A DNA stretch of 64,000 nt from Hymenobacter sp. YIM 151500-1. Lineage in GTDB: Bacteria; Bacteroidota; Bacteroidia; Cytophagales; Hymenobacteraceae. Of this stretch, positions 50,547-60,085 are shown piece by piece; position 1 is the stretch's first letter; each line of letters begins with the position of its first letter. The stretch is taken from contig NZ_CP110139.1 of assembly GCF_025979885.1 (NCBI RefSeq), forward strand, positions 1,860,001-1,924,000, written 5' to 3'. The translations under genes and the position numbers were made by a program. The notes below the pieces were generated by a model, which saw only the letters and a program-made list of their open reading frames with translations, had not been told where the DNA came from and ran no database searches.

Positions 50547-53105
50547 ATGAAAACACTCTTCACTACGCACCGGGGTACCAGCCTTGCTCCACCCGTTCGC
50601 AGCAACCGATTGGTTGCGCTACTCACGCTGTTACTGGCATTCTTTGCCCATCACGCCTTTGCGCAAACCGCCTGTGCGCCGGCCTGGAATTCTTCCGCTG
50701 TTTACTTGAACGGTGCGCAGGTTTCCAAGGATGGCAATAACTACACGGCCAAATGGTGGACCCAGGGCGAAGACCCCGTTGCCAAAAGCTGCCCCGACTG
50801 TGTGTGGCGGCTGGTGGGCCCCTGCGGCACCGGCTCACCCAATACCCCGCCCTCGGTAAGCCTGACCGCCCCGAGCAACGGCGCTTCCGCTACGGCGCCG
50901 GCTACCATTACTATCGAGGCCAATGCCACCGATAATGTTTCGGTGGCGAAAGTGGAGTTCTTCAACGGCACCACCAAACTGGGTGAGGACACCTCTGCCC
51001 CCTACACCTACAGCTGGGCCGCCGTGGGGGCGGGCACGTACTCCATTACGGCCCGCGCCACCGACAACCAGGGCGCCACGGCCACCTCGGCGGCCGTAAG
51101 CGTGACCGTAGCCAATGCGCCAAGTACCGCACAGGCCATTCCGGGCACCATTCAGGCGGAAAACTACGCGGCTATGTCGGGCATCGACACCGAGCCCACT
51201 ACCGACACCGGCGGCGGGCGCAACGTAGACTGGTTTGAGACCGGCGACTGGGTGGAGTATGCTGTCAACGTAGCCACGGCCGGTACCTACACCGTCGGTT
51301 TCCGGGTGGCCAGCGCCACGGGCGGCGCCACCTTGCAGCTGCGCAACAGCGCCGGCACCAGCCTGGGCAGCGTGAACGTCGAAAACACCGGCGGCTGGCA
51401 AAATTGGGTGACGCGCAGCACCACCGTGACGCTGCCAGCCGGCGCCCAAACCCTGCGGGTGTACGCCGCCGCCTCCACTGGCTGCAACCTCAACTGGATA
51501 TCTTTTGCTACCGGCAACACCACCAACCCGCCACCTACGGTCAGTTTCACGGCCCCGGCTACCGGCGCCACGTTCACGGCCCCGGCCAGCATCACGCTGC
51601 GCGCCAGCGCCTCGGACGCCAACGGCAGCGTGAGCAAGGTGGAGTTTTTCAACGGCACAACCCTGCTGGGCACGGCCACGGCTGCGCCCTACACCTATAC
51701 GTGGACGGGCGTAGCGGCCGGCACCTACACGCTCACGGCCCGCGCCACCGATAACCAGGGCGCCACTTCTTCGGCTACCGTTTCCGTTACGGTGAACAGC
51801 GGCGGTCCGACGACCAGCGGCCTGCCCTCGCACATCATGTCGGGCTACTGGCACACCTGGAACGGCGGGGTTCCGTTCATCAGGCTCCGCGACGTGAATG
51901 CCGGCTGGGATGTCATCAACATTTCCTTTGCCGAACCGGTAGTTCCCGGCAGCACCGACGGCCGAATGAAGTTTGTCATCAGTGGCCTGACGGTCGACTA
52001 CACCACGGCCGACTTCAAAGCCGATGTAAAGGCCCTGCAAAGCCGGGGCAAGAAAGTGGTGCTGTCCATTGGCGGCTACGAAGGGTTCTTCTCGCTGGGC
52101 TCGGCCGGGGCCGTAACGCAGTTTGTGAACGACATCAAGGGCATTGTGAACGAGTACGGCTTTGATGGCATCGACATTGACACCGAGCAGTCTTCTGTCA
52201 CGTTCAACGGCGGCGCGGACCCCGATTTCAGGAATCCGACTTCCCCGAAAGTCGTCAACATGATTTCGGCCATCCGGCAAATCGTTGACGCGTATCCTTC
52301 GACCTTCATCTTGTCGTGGGCGCCCGAAACGTTCTACTTCCAGATGGGCCGGCAGTGGTACGGCGGCAGCAACGGCAACGTGGACACCCGCAGCGGCGTG
52401 TACATCCCGATGATTCATGCCCTGCGCGACCGGACCACCTACGTGCAGGCCCAGCTCTACAACTCCATGCAGATGCAGGGCAACGACGGCGTGATGTACT
52501 CGATGGGCACCGTGGAAGGCATCGTGGCCATGACCGAAATGGTCATCCAGGGCTTCACCGTGGGCGGAGGTCCGCTTTTCCCCGGCTTGCGCCCCGACCA
52601 GGTAGTTATTGCAGTGCCGGCTTCGGCGGGCGCCGCGGGCAGCGGCCAGATTGCCAACGCCGGGTTGCAGGAAGCCTTCCGCCGGGTCAACAGCAAATAT
52701 CCGGGGCTGCGCGGCATCATGACCTGGTCCATCAACTGGGATGCCTACCAGAACAACAACTCGTTTGTGACCAGCAACGGCGCGTTTCTGCGGAGCCTGC
52801 CCACCTTCACATCGGCCCGTAGCCAGGCCGGCACCCGCGCGGCGGCGGGCAGCAGCACGCTAGTCGCCGAGTCGACGGTGTATCCCAACCCGGTGCTGGC
52901 CGGCAACCGGCTGGCCGTGGACCTGGGCGCCCAGTACCGCACGGTGCGGGTGGTCTTGACGGACCTGGCCGGCTACGAGCTAGCGGCGTACGACCTGCGC
53001 CACGTGCGCCGGGCCGAGCTGGTGTTGCCAGCCTACAAAGGGGTGGCGCTGCTGCGCGTGGAGGCCGACGGCCACATCACCACCAAGCGGATTTCAATCA
53101 ACTAG
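50547..53105 (+). CDS. Secreted multimodular GH18 chitinase-like enzyme
   Basis: Encodes 852 residues with a signal peptide (ending FFAHHAFAQ). Modules in order: a CBM5/12-type chitin-binding domain (APAWNSSAVYLNGAQVSKDG, YTAKWWTQGEDP), an Ig-like domain, a CBM6-type domain (GTIQAENYAAMSGIDTEPTT), a second Ig-like domain, a GH18 catalytic domain with the complete DxxDxDxE motif (FDGIDIDTEQ near 545) and SIGGYEG, and a type A T9SS sorting domain (TVYPNPVLAGNRLAVDL). It cuts chitin outside the cell. The neighbour at 53225 has related modules. Confidence 0.93.
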   Translation: MKTLFTTHRGTSLAPPVRSNRLVALLTLLLAFFAHHAFAQTACAPAWNSSAVYLNGAQVSKDGNNYTAKWWTQGEDPVAKSCPDCVWRLVGPCGTGSPNTPPSVSLTAPSNGASATAPATITIEANATDNVSVAKVEFFNGTTKLGEDTSAPYTYSWAAVGAGTYSITARATDNQGATATSAAVSVTVANAPSTAQAIPGTIQAENYAAMSGIDTEPTTDTGGGRNVDWFETGDWVEYAVNVATAGTYTVGFRVASATGGATLQLRNSAGTSLGSVNVENTGGWQNWVTRSTTVTLPAGAQTLRVYAAASTGCNLNWISFATGNTTNPPPTVSFTAPATGATFTAPASITLRASASDANGSVSKVEFFNGTTLLGTATAAPYTYTWTGVAAGTYTLTARATDNQGATSSATVSVTVNSGGPTTSGLPSHIMSGYWHTWNGGVPFIRLRDVNAGWDVINISFAEPVVPGSTDGRMKFVISGLTVDYTTADFKADVKALQSRGKKVVLSIGGYEGFFSLGSAGAVTQFVNDIKGIVNEYGFDGIDIDTEQSSVTFNGGADPDFRNPTSPKVVNMISAIRQIVDAYPSTFILSWAPETFYFQMGRQWYGGSNGNVDTRSGVYIPMIHALRDRTTYVQAQLYNSMQMQGNDGVMYSMGTVEGIVAMTEMVIQGFTVGGGPLFPGLRPDQVVIAVPASAGAAGSGQIANAGLQEAFRRVNSKYPGLRGIMTWSINWDAYQNNNSFVTSNGAFLRSLPTFTSARSQAGTRAAAGSSTLVAESTVYPNPVLAGNRLAVDLGAQYRTVRVVLTDLAGYELAAYDLRHVRRAELVLPAYKGVALLRVEADGHITTKRISIN

Positions 53106-53134
53106 CGGCCGGAGCCGTGGGTAGCTGCTAGCAG

Positions 53135-53168
53135 AGAGGGGGCCTTGTTGCGCAGGGCTCCCTCTTTT
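53135..53168 (+). terminator. Terminator after the GH18 gene
   Basis: A 10-bp stem, AGAGGGGGCC with GGGCTCCCTCT (one G-T pair), has an 11-nt loop and is followed by TTTT. Confidence 0.75.
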
Positions 53169-53224
53169 GCTGATGCTTCAAGCGGTTTCACTTCTTTCCA
53201 ACCACCTCTACACCTTCTTCAGCT

Positions 53225-55267
53225 ATGAAAACTACCCACCGGCCCAAACGGGCCGCCCGCCCCCCACGAACGGCGGGCAGCCGTGCTCGGGTGGCTTACT
53301 CCGGCCACGCCAAGACCCTGACCAGAAGCCTGCTGCTGATGCTGGCCTTGCTGGCCGGAGTGCCCTGCCGGGGCGTGGCGCAGAACAAGCCGTTTCCGCA
53401 GCAGCTGACGTATCCGGGGTGCATCAAACCCAACCACGTACCGCAGGCCACGCTCAACGCCGACGTGCTGGCCTACTACACCTACTGGAAAGGCAAATAC
53501 CTCAAGCAATCAGGGGTGAATGCCGCGCACTACTACGTGGCCGCGGGCAGCACCGGGGGCAGTGCCAGCGCCGTCAGCCAATCGGAAGCGCACGGCTACG
53601 GTATGGTCATTACGGCCCTGATGGCGGGCGCGGACCCCAGCGCCAAAACGTACTACGACGGCTTGTACCGCATGTACGACACCCACCGCAGTGTGAACAA
53701 CCGCCACCTCATGCAGTGGCAGCTGTTTGCCGACGGGCGCAGCGCTCCTATTGGCTCGGCTACCGACGGCGACATGGACATTGCCTACTCGCTGCTGCTG
53801 GCGCACTACCAGTGGGGCTCGGCGGGTAGCATCAACTACCTCGACGCCGCCCGGAAAATGATTACCAATGGCCTCGAAGCCAGCTGTGTGTACAGCAGCA
53901 CGCTGCGCTTGGGGCTGTCGGATGACCCGACCAGCGACTTGCTGAGCACCCGGCCCTCCGACTGGATGTTTGACCACATGCGGGCGTTCCGGGCGCACAC
54001 CAACCGGGCTATCTGGGACCAGCTGGCCGCCAATCTGTACTCGGTTTACAACACGATATACGCTAACCACTCGGCCAACACCGGGTTGATTTCGGACTTC
54101 GTGATGTATGACCCGCCCCGGCCCGCGCCTCCGGGCCAGCCGCAGGCCGACGAGGGCAGCACCACCGGCGACTATTACTACAACGCCTCGCGGGTGCCGC
54201 TGCGGCTGGTACTAGACCTTGCGCACTACGGCACTGCGGCGCCCAAGCCGTTTCTGAGCAAGATGGTGGCGTGGGCCAAAACCACCACCGGCAATGACCC
54301 GACCAGGCTTCAGGCGGGGTACAAATTGACCGGCGCTCCGCTTCCCGGCGCCAACTACCCATCGGCCGTGTTTATTTCGCCCATGGTGGCGGCCAGCGTC
54401 ATTGACCCCGCCAACCAGCAGTGGCTGAACAGCGGCTGGAACTACATGAAGGCCGCCAAGGAGGGTTATTTTGAAGACAGCTACAACATGCTGTGTGTGC
54501 TGTTCGTGTCCGGCAACTGGTGGGTGCCCACTGCCACAACCGCTCCTGCCAACCAAGCTCCGTCGGTTGCGCTGGCGGCGCCGGCTACCGGGGCCACGTT
54601 CACGGCCCCGGCCAGCATCACGCTGCGCGCCACCGCCACCGACGCTGATGGCACGGTTGCCAAAGTAGAGTTCTTCCAGGGCAGCACCAAGCTGGGCGAG
54701 GACACGAGCAGCCCGTACACGTTCAGCTGGACCAACGTGCCGGCCGGCAGCTACTCGCTCACGGTTCGGGCCACTGACAATCAAGACGCTACCACCTCTT
54801 CGGCGGCCATGACGGTGACTGTAAGTGGCGGCAACTCGTGCACTGCCCCCGCGTGGTCGGCCACGGCCGTGTACGTGAGCGGCAACCAGGTGGCGCGCAA
54901 TGGCAGCCTGTACACGGCCAAGTGGTGGACCCAGGGTGAAGACCCGACTACCGCCAGCTGCCCCGACTGCGTGTGGCGGTTGGTGGGGCCCTGCGGCGGG
55001 GCTCGTTGGCAGGCAAGCGCCGGCGCGGTGGTGAGCGTGTACCCCAATCCGGCAGCCGCCCACCACCGGCTCACCGTGGATCTGGGTACTATTCGTCCGG
55101 AAGCGCAGCTGGTACTTACCGACTTGCAGGGCACCCAGCTAGCCACGTACTCTTACCACCAAGTGCGCCGCGCCGAACTGCCGCTGCCCGCTGCGTCCAG
55201 AGGCCTGTTGCTGCTGAAAATAATTACCGGGCAGGAGGTTGTTGTTAAGCAGGTTGAGGTCAGGTAG
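53225..55267 (+). CDS. Secreted GH8 glycosidase (chitosanase or endoglucanase type)
   Basis: Encodes 680 residues with a basic N-terminus then a signal helix (SLLLMLALLAGVPCRGVAQ). GH8 motifs are clear: catalytic acid Glu in SEAHGYGMVI and the GH8 signature SATDGDMDIAYSLLLAHYQW with its Asp residues. An Ig-like domain, a CBM5/12-type module (YTAKWWTQGEDPTTASCPDC) and a type A T9SS sorting domain follow. It probably cuts chitosan, judged by the GH18 neighbour and the chitin-binding module; cellulose or mixed glucan cannot be excluded. Confidence 0.9.
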   Translation: MKTTHRPKRAARPPRTAGSRARVAYSGHAKTLTRSLLLMLALLAGVPCRGVAQNKPFPQQLTYPGCIKPNHVPQATLNADVLAYYTYWKGKYLKQSGVNAAHYYVAAGSTGGSASAVSQSEAHGYGMVITALMAGADPSAKTYYDGLYRMYDTHRSVNNRHLMQWQLFADGRSAPIGSATDGDMDIAYSLLLAHYQWGSAGSINYLDAARKMITNGLEASCVYSSTLRLGLSDDPTSDLLSTRPSDWMFDHMRAFRAHTNRAIWDQLAANLYSVYNTIYANHSANTGLISDFVMYDPPRPAPPGQPQADEGSTTGDYYYNASRVPLRLVLDLAHYGTAAPKPFLSKMVAWAKTTTGNDPTRLQAGYKLTGAPLPGANYPSAVFISPMVAASVIDPANQQWLNSGWNYMKAAKEGYFEDSYNMLCVLFVSGNWWVPTATTAPANQAPSVALAAPATGATFTAPASITLRATATDADGTVAKVEFFQGSTKLGEDTSSPYTFSWTNVPAGSYSLTVRATDNQDATTSSAAMTVTVSGGNSCTAPAWSATAVYVSGNQVARNGSLYTAKWWTQGEDPTTASCPDCVWRLVGPCGGARWQASAGAVVSVYPNPAAAHHRLTVDLGTIRPEAQLVLTDLQGTQLATYSYHQVRRAELPLPAASRGLLLLKIITGQEVVVKQVEVR

Positions 55268-55643
55268 GCGGCGTTTGAGGAAGCGGTGTGCTACGTAGAG
55301 CACGGCCAGCTGCTATGAGCTGCCGGACGCCTAGGCAGCGGTTGGCGCTCCGCTATTGGTTGGCTGGCCGATGTAGAGACGCGCCCCGTCTGGCCTCTCG
55401 ACAGGTAGCGTCGTCAACTCTTACAGAGGCTATGGCGCTGCTACCGTGCAAGGAAGGTGAAGCAGGCCCGGTTGTAACACTGGGCCGGAAGCGGCGTGGC
55501 GCAACCAGCCGGCACGCTCCGCCGACGGCGCACACCGCCGGGCCTGTTCGTATCCCCACCAATTTTCCCTACTTTCGCAGCCAGAAACGCTAGGAAAGCG
55601 CAGCTAAAACCCACCCCCAACCCAGACCTCATCACTGACCTCT
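55268..55643. other. Intergenic region before sucC
   Basis: No gene is convincing; an open frame through it lacks family signs. A TGTAGAGACGCG word at about 55373 is part of a repeat family seen at 37287. TACTTTCG near 55570 is close to the TAnnTTTG consensus and may be the sucC promoter. Confidence 0.45.
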
Positions 55644-56846
55644 ATGAACATTCACGAGTATCAGGGCAAAGAAATTCTGAAGCGCTACGGTGTGCGCGTG
55701 CAGGAAGGCATCGTGGCTGACACGGCCGAGGAAGCCGTAGAAGCCGCCAAGCAGCTGACCGAGCAAACCGGCACCAGCTGGCACGTCATCAAAGCCCAGA
55801 TTCATGCCGGTGGGCGTGGCAAAGGGGGCGGGGTGAAGCTCGCCAAAAACCTGGACCAGGTGCGGGAGCTGGCCGGCAACATCATCGGTATGCAGCTCGT
55901 GACCAAGCAAACCGGCCCCGAAGGCCGCAAGGTGCACAAGGTGCTCATCGCCCAGGATGTGTACTACCCCGGCCCCTCGGAGACCAAGGAGTTTTACATG
56001 AGCGTGCTGCTGGACCGCGCCTCCGGCCGCAACGTCATCATCTACACCACCGAGGGCGGCATGGACATCGAGGAAGTAGCCGAGGCGCATCCCGAGAAGA
56101 TTCACAAGGAGTACATTGATCCGCGCGTGGGCTTGCAGGGCTTTCAGGCCCGCAAAATTGCCTTCAACCTGGGCCTGGAAGGTGAGGCCCAAAAGGAAAT
56201 GGTGAAGTTCGTATCGGCCCTGTACAAGGCCTACGACGACACCGACTCGGCCATGTTCGAAATCAACCCCGTGTTGAAAACCTCGGACAACAAGATTATG
56301 GCCGTGGACGCCAAGGTAACTCTGGACGACAACGCCCTCTACCGCCACAAGGACTTCGAGGCCCTGCGCGACACCAACGAGGAAGACCCGCTGGAAGTGG
56401 AAGCCTCGGCCTCAAACCTGAACTATGTGAAGCTCGACGGCAACGTGGGCTGCATGGTAAACGGCGCCGGCCTAGCCATGGCTACCATGGATATCATCAA
56501 GCTCTCGGGTGGTGAGCCGGCCAACTTCCTCGACGTGGGCGGCGGCGCCAATGCCCAGACCGTGGAAGCCGGCTTCCGCATCATCCTCAAGGACCCGAAC
56601 GTGAAGGCCATCCTCATCAACATCTTCGGCGGCATTGTGCGCTGCGACCGGGTGGCCAATGGCGTAGTGGAGGCCTACAAGAACATCGGCGACATTAAGG
56701 TGCCCATCATCGTGCGCCTGCAAGGCACCAACGCCGAGGAAGGTGCCCGTATCATCGACGAAAGCGGCCTGAAGGTGTACTCGGCCGTGCTGCTGAAAGA
56801 CGCCGCTCAGAAGGTGAAAGAAGTGCTGGCAGCGCAAGGCGCTTAA
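55644..56846 (+). CDS. sucC: Succinate--CoA ligase, beta subunit (ADP-forming)
   Basis: Encodes 400 residues starting [17 protein letters not shown], the family signature. The ATP-grasp part has [20 protein letters not shown] and [15 protein letters not shown]; the C-terminal part has [20 protein letters not shown] and [20 protein letters not shown]. The enzyme makes ATP from succinyl-CoA in the TCA cycle. The alpha subunit gene (sucD) is not beside it in this window. Confidence 0.98.
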   Translation: MNIHEYQGKEILKRYGVRVQEGIVADTAEEAVEAAKQLTEQTGTSWHVIKAQIHAGGRGKGGGVKLAKNLDQVRELAGNIIGMQLVTKQTGPEGRKVHKVLIAQDVYYPGPSETKEFYMSVLLDRASGRNVIIYTTEGGMDIEEVAEAHPEKIHKEYIDPRVGLQGFQARKIAFNLGLEGEAQKEMVKFVSALYKAYDDTDSAMFEINPVLKTSDNKIMAVDAKVTLDDNALYRHKDFEALRDTNEEDPLEVEASASNLNYVKLDGNVGCMVNGAGLAMATMDIIKLSGGEPANFLDVGGGANAQTVEAGFRIILKDPNVKAILINIFGGIVRCDRVANGVVEAYKNIGDIKVPIIVRLQGTNAEEGARIIDESGLKVYSAVLLKDAAQKVKEVLAAQGA

Positions 56847-56865
56847 GAACCGAGAAATAGAAAGT

Positions 56866-56917
56866 AAAAATTGGCTGTTCAACGATTCCTAAGTGGGGCG
56901 TTGAACAGCCAATTTTT
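56866..56917 (+). terminator. Terminator after sucC
   Basis: A 19-bp perfect stem, AAAAATTGGCTGTTCAACG with its complement, has a 14-nt loop and is followed by TATTTTA. Confidence 0.9.
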
Positions 56918-56999
56918 ATTTTAGCAAGACAGAGCTGTACAATTCGGCATGCGGGCAGGCGCCTGGCTGGCTTAGCTTCAACTCAATTATACCTTGCTT

Positions 57000-57833
57000 A
57001 TGAAACTCTTGCTTGCAAGCCTGCTGGTTTGGAGCTTGCCACTCGGTGCGGCAGCGCAGCTTTCGACGCCAACTGAAGCGCTTTCCTTCGCCGCCGAACC
57101 TGATGCGCGAGGTCCGTTCTTGTTTCAACGGAGCACGCCCGCCGACGACTACCTGACCGCGCTGCGCACCACGTATCGCCTGGATTCGGTGGCAGCGGGC
57201 GCAACCACCGACTTGGCGCGGGTGCAGGCGTTGTGCGCGTGGGTGAGCCGGCAGTGGAAGCACAACGGCACCAACGAACCCAGCAAGTCCGACCCGCTCA
57301 CCATTCTGCGGGAAGCTGCTCAGGGCAAACAATTTCGGTGCGTGGAGTACGGTATTGTGCTGAGCGGGGCGCTGGCGTCGTTGGGAATACCGGCGCGGGT
57401 GCTGGCCCTGAAAATGGCTGATGTGGAAACGCGCAAAACAGGCGCTGGCCATGTGCTGACCGAAGTGTGGTTGCGCGACCAGCAAAAGTGGGTGCTGGTA
57501 GACGGGCAGTGGGACGTCATTCCGTTTTTGAACGGAGTACCACTCAATGCCGTGGAGTTGCAAAAGGCATTGGCCGAGCGGGCGCCGGGCTTTACGGTCC
57601 AGTCGCCGCGCGGCACTACAGCCCAGAAATACGCCCGCTGGATTCAACCGTACCTCTACTATTTCGACATCAATTTTGACCAGCGTTTCGGCACCAAAAC
57701 CGAACGAGGTGCGCTAATGCTAGTGCCGGCCGGAGCCAGCAACCCGACGGTGTTTCAGCGCAAATACCCACTGAAACACCTGACGTACACCAATTCGGTA
57801 GCCAGCTTCTACGCGTCGCCGGTGAAGCAGTAA
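57000..57833 (+). CDS. Secreted transglutaminase-like protein
   Basis: Encodes 277 residues from MKLLLASLLVWSLPLGAAAQ (signal peptide). The papain-like triad is visible: Cys in FRCVEYGIVLSGALASLGI, His in GAGHVLTEVWLRD and Asp in WVLVDGQWDVI. It follows the Transglut_core pattern, with the nucleophile Cys at the start of a helix. It may be a peptidase or amidase in the periplasm. The substrate is unknown. Confidence 0.82.
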   Translation: MKLLLASLLVWSLPLGAAAQLSTPTEALSFAAEPDARGPFLFQRSTPADDYLTALRTTYRLDSVAAGATTDLARVQALCAWVSRQWKHNGTNEPSKSDPLTILREAAQGKQFRCVEYGIVLSGALASLGIPARVLALKMADVETRKTGAGHVLTEVWLRDQQKWVLVDGQWDVIPFLNGVPLNAVELQKALAERAPGFTVQSPRGTTAQKYARWIQPYLYYFDINFDQRFGTKTERGALMLVPAGASNPTVFQRKYPLKHLTYTNSVASFYASPVKQ

Positions 57834-57837
57834 AGAG

Positions 57838-57896
57838 TAAGCGCTGGGCCGTTCGACCACCTTCCACTGGAAAGTTGCTGAACGGCCCAGCGCTTA
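57838..57896. terminator. Bidirectional terminator
   Basis: A 17-bp perfect stem, TAAGCGCTGGGCCGTTC with GAACGGCCCAGCGCTTA, has a 25-nt loop. It lies between convergent genes. Confidence 0.85.
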
Positions 57897-57909
57897 TTCT
57901 TTACTTAAC

Positions 57910-58425
57910 TTAGACAGATGCGGCGTTCTGCGTTTCCTGCACGCCGCCTTTGTCGGCTACGCCGGCGTTTTCCTGGGCATCTACCGAAATAGCCTCGCCT
58001 TGCACGCGCAGCTCCACTTCCATGTTGCCGCGGGTACCCACTGAGTAAGGACAGATTTTGTGGGCCTGGCGCACCATTTCGATGGTTTTCTGCTTGTCGA
58101 AAGATTTCAGGTCCACGTCGAGGATGGCGGCGAGGCCGTAGCCTTCCCCTTCCTGGAACAAGGTTACGCTGCACTTGACGGAGGTTTCGGGGTCGAGCCG
58201 GTCGCCGGCACGCTGGGCAATGACTAGCAGAGCCTGCTGGAAGCAGGAAGAGTAGCCAGCTGCAAACAGCTCTTCGGGGTTGGTGGCGCCTTTTTTGCCG
58301 CCAAGGCCTTCGGGCACCGACATGTCGAGGTCGATGATGCCGGTGCTGGAGCGGACATGGCCGCTACGGCCGCCAACGGCTTGCGCTTCAGCGGTGTACA
58401 GGTTTTTCTTTTCAGTCGTAGCCAT
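57910..58425 (-). CDS. Second Ohr/OsmC-family peroxide-reducing protein
   Basis: Encodes 171 residues. The motifs are as in Ohr: TGIIDLDMSVPEGLGGKKG, ATNPEELFAAGYSSCFQQAL (Cys) and AHKICPYSVGTRGNMEVELR (Cys). It has a longer C-terminal tail (about 25 residues, AISVDAQENAGVADKGGVQE) than the Ohr at 44613. No MarR gene lies beside it, so its regulation differs. The family reduces organic peroxides in the cytoplasm. Confidence 0.9.
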   Translation of the reverse strand: MATTEKKNLYTAEAQAVGGRSGHVRSSTGIIDLDMSVPEGLGGKKGATNPEELFAAGYSSCFQQALLVIAQRAGDRLDPETSVKCSVTLFQEGEGYGLAAILDVDLKSFDKQKTIEMVRQAHKICPYSVGTRGNMEVELRVQGEAISVDAQENAGVADKGGVQETQNAASV

Positions 58426-58563
58426 ATGCTATGGATGTGAGGTTCAGAGTATGCTAGGGTAAACTACTTTCCAGGGGCGAAGGTTACGCTCGGCATTTCC
58501 AAGAAAATGGCGCTCCGGGTTTGGCGGCCCTAGTTTTTCTGTCTAGTTTTGCCGCTCACTACC

Positions 58564-58635
58564 GGTGGCGTAGTACAACGGATAGTATGGGAGTCTCCGA
58601 AGCTCTTGATCCAGGTTCGATTCCTGGCGCCACCA
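58564..58635 (+). tRNA. tRNA-Arg (CCG)
   Basis: A 72-nt cloverleaf. The acceptor stem is GGTGGCG with CGCCACC, the anticodon loop is CTCCGAA (anticodon CCG) on a GGAGT/GCTCT stem, and the T-arm is CCAGG-TTCGATT-CCTGG. CCA is not encoded. A terminator follows. Confidence 0.95.
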
Positions 58636-58642
58636 CACCTTG

Positions 58643-58673
58643 AACCCTTCAGCGGCTCGCTGAAGGGTTTTTT
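58643..58673 (+). terminator. Terminator of tRNA-Arg
   Basis: A 10-bp perfect stem, AACCCTTCAG with CTGAAGGGTT, has a 7-nt loop and a run of six T. Confidence 0.92.
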
Positions 58674-58796
58674 GTTGCACCAGCGGGGTAAGTAGCAAAG
58701 CACAAGGACGAGTTTACGGATGGTGAAATCTTAACGCCAAGAACCTTCGTATATGGCCCAGTTCTCTCAACTTTTGCATTTCAACCCCCCTCTCCC

Positions 58797-59537
58797 ATGA
58801 ACAAGTATCTGCTCTCTACGCTGGCTTTGTCGTTTGCCCTATCGGCTGGCTCAGCCACCACCGCTCTGGCTCAGGGCCGCACCAAGACCAAATCGGACGA
58901 CGAAAAAACCAAAGTGAAAGAAGACGGCATGACCACCAAAACCAAGGTGGAAGATGACGGCAAAGTAAAAGTGAAGGCGGAAGCCGCCGACGGCAGCAAG
59001 CTGAAATCCAAAACCAAGCCCCGGGAAGGCGAAAAAGGCCGTGGCATGAGCAACGCCAGCATGGGCGCCTCGGCTGGGGTGATGGTGGGCGGCGCCATGA
59101 TGACGCCCGACAAGGACATCGTGGACAATGCAGTTAACTCGTCGGAGCACACCACGCTGGTAGCGGCCGTGAAAGCCGCTGGCCTGGTCGAGACGATGAA
59201 AGGCGCGGGTCCTTTCACGGTATTTGCCCCCACCAATGCTGCTTTTGACAAGCTGCCCGCCGGCACCGTCAACACGCTGGTGATGCCCGAAAACAAGCAA
59301 AAGCTCACCACCATTCTGACCTACCACGTAGTGCCCGGCCGCCTGATGGCCAACGACCTGAAAGATGGCCAGACGCTGACCACCGTAGAAGGCGAAACCC
59401 TGATGGTGCACCGCAAAGGCAACACCGTAATGCTGCACGACGCCAAAGGTGGCATGGCCAACGTGACCATTGCCAACGTGGTATCGAGCAACGGCGTCAC
59501 GCACGTTATCGACGCGGTGCTCATGCCCACCAAGTAA
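58797..59537 (+). CDS. Secreted fasciclin-domain protein
   Basis: Encodes 246 residues. Signal peptide MNKYLLSTLALSFALSAGSA is followed by a repetitive lysine-rich segment (TKTKSDDEKTKVKEDGMTTK) and a fasciclin domain from about 105: LVAAVKAAGLVETMKGAGPF, TVFAPTNAAFDKLPAG and ILTYHVVPGRL. The last strand is VTHVIDAVLMPTK. Fasciclin proteins mediate adhesion on the cell surface. The K/D/E-rich linker is unusual but may be flexible. No T9SS end is seen. Confidence 0.9.
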   Translation: MNKYLLSTLALSFALSAGSATTALAQGRTKTKSDDEKTKVKEDGMTTKTKVEDDGKVKVKAEAADGSKLKSKTKPREGEKGRGMSNASMGASAGVMVGGAMMTPDKDIVDNAVNSSEHTTLVAAVKAAGLVETMKGAGPFTVFAPTNAAFDKLPAGTVNTLVMPENKQKLTTILTYHVVPGRLMANDLKDGQTLTTVEGETLMVHRKGNTVMLHDAKGGMANVTIANVVSSNGVTHVIDAVLMPTK

Positions 59538-59574
59538 GCTTGTAGCCTGCCACTAGGCAGCAGTAAGTGCATAG

Positions 59575-59610
59575 AAAAAGCCGGTCTACGCGTGGTAGAC
59601 CGGCTTTTTT
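59575..59610. terminator. Bidirectional terminator after the fasciclin gene
   Basis: A 15-bp stem, AAAAAGCCGGTCTAC with GTAGACCGGCTTTTT, has a 5-nt loop. It lies between convergent genes. Confidence 0.9.
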
Positions 59611-59628
59611 GTGATTAGCGGAAGTTGC

Positions 59629-59910
59629 TTACGCGGCCAGCAAGGACTGGTATTCGGGGTGGCGCTGCACGTAGCCGGCCATAAACTCGCAGCTGGTGCG
59701 CACCCGCAGCTGCTGGTCGCGGGCGTAGGCCAGGGCGGTGCGGGCCAGCTCCTGGGCTACGCCGCGGCCGCGCAGCCCTTCATCCACGTAGGTGTGGTTG
59801 AAGTCGATGACGCCGGGGGCCGGCAGGCTATAGGCCAGCTCGGCCGTGTACCCATTGCGCGTTACTGAAAACTGCTGCTCGTCGGGCTGATGCATGATGG
59901 AAGAGGACAT
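59629..59910 (-). CDS. Small GNAT-like N-acetyltransferase (YjdJ type)
   Basis: Encodes 93 residues from MSSSIMHQPDEQQFSVTRNG; the frame is open 21 codons upstream. The acetyl-CoA loop is VDEGLRGRGVAQELARTALA, preceded by IDFNHTYV. Such short proteins of the GNAT_C-like or YjdJ group have a partial GNAT fold. The C-terminal YVQRHPEYQSLL is typical. The substrate is unknown. Confidence 0.8.
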   Translation of the reverse strand: MSSSIMHQPDEQQFSVTRNGYTAELAYSLPAPGVIDFNHTYVDEGLRGRGVAQELARTALAYARDQQLRVRTSCEFMAGYVQRHPEYQSLLAA

Positions 59911-60085
59911 GGGAAGGAAGGTAGGGCAGGGTGAAATAAGGTAATCAGGCGTAGGGCAGTATACGGCCGCCACATTTTTTGGCTGCCAGCTTAACCGTAA
60001 ACCGGCCGGCCTGCGTATGCAGGGGCACTGCCGACGCCACAGGGTGTCGGCGGTAGCGTATTCCCCACTTCATTTTGCCTGTATC

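Noticed and set aside
55288..55593. Open reading frame of 101 codons before sucC
   Set aside because: Arg-rich composition, no domain, and overlap with repeat words suggest a chance frame.
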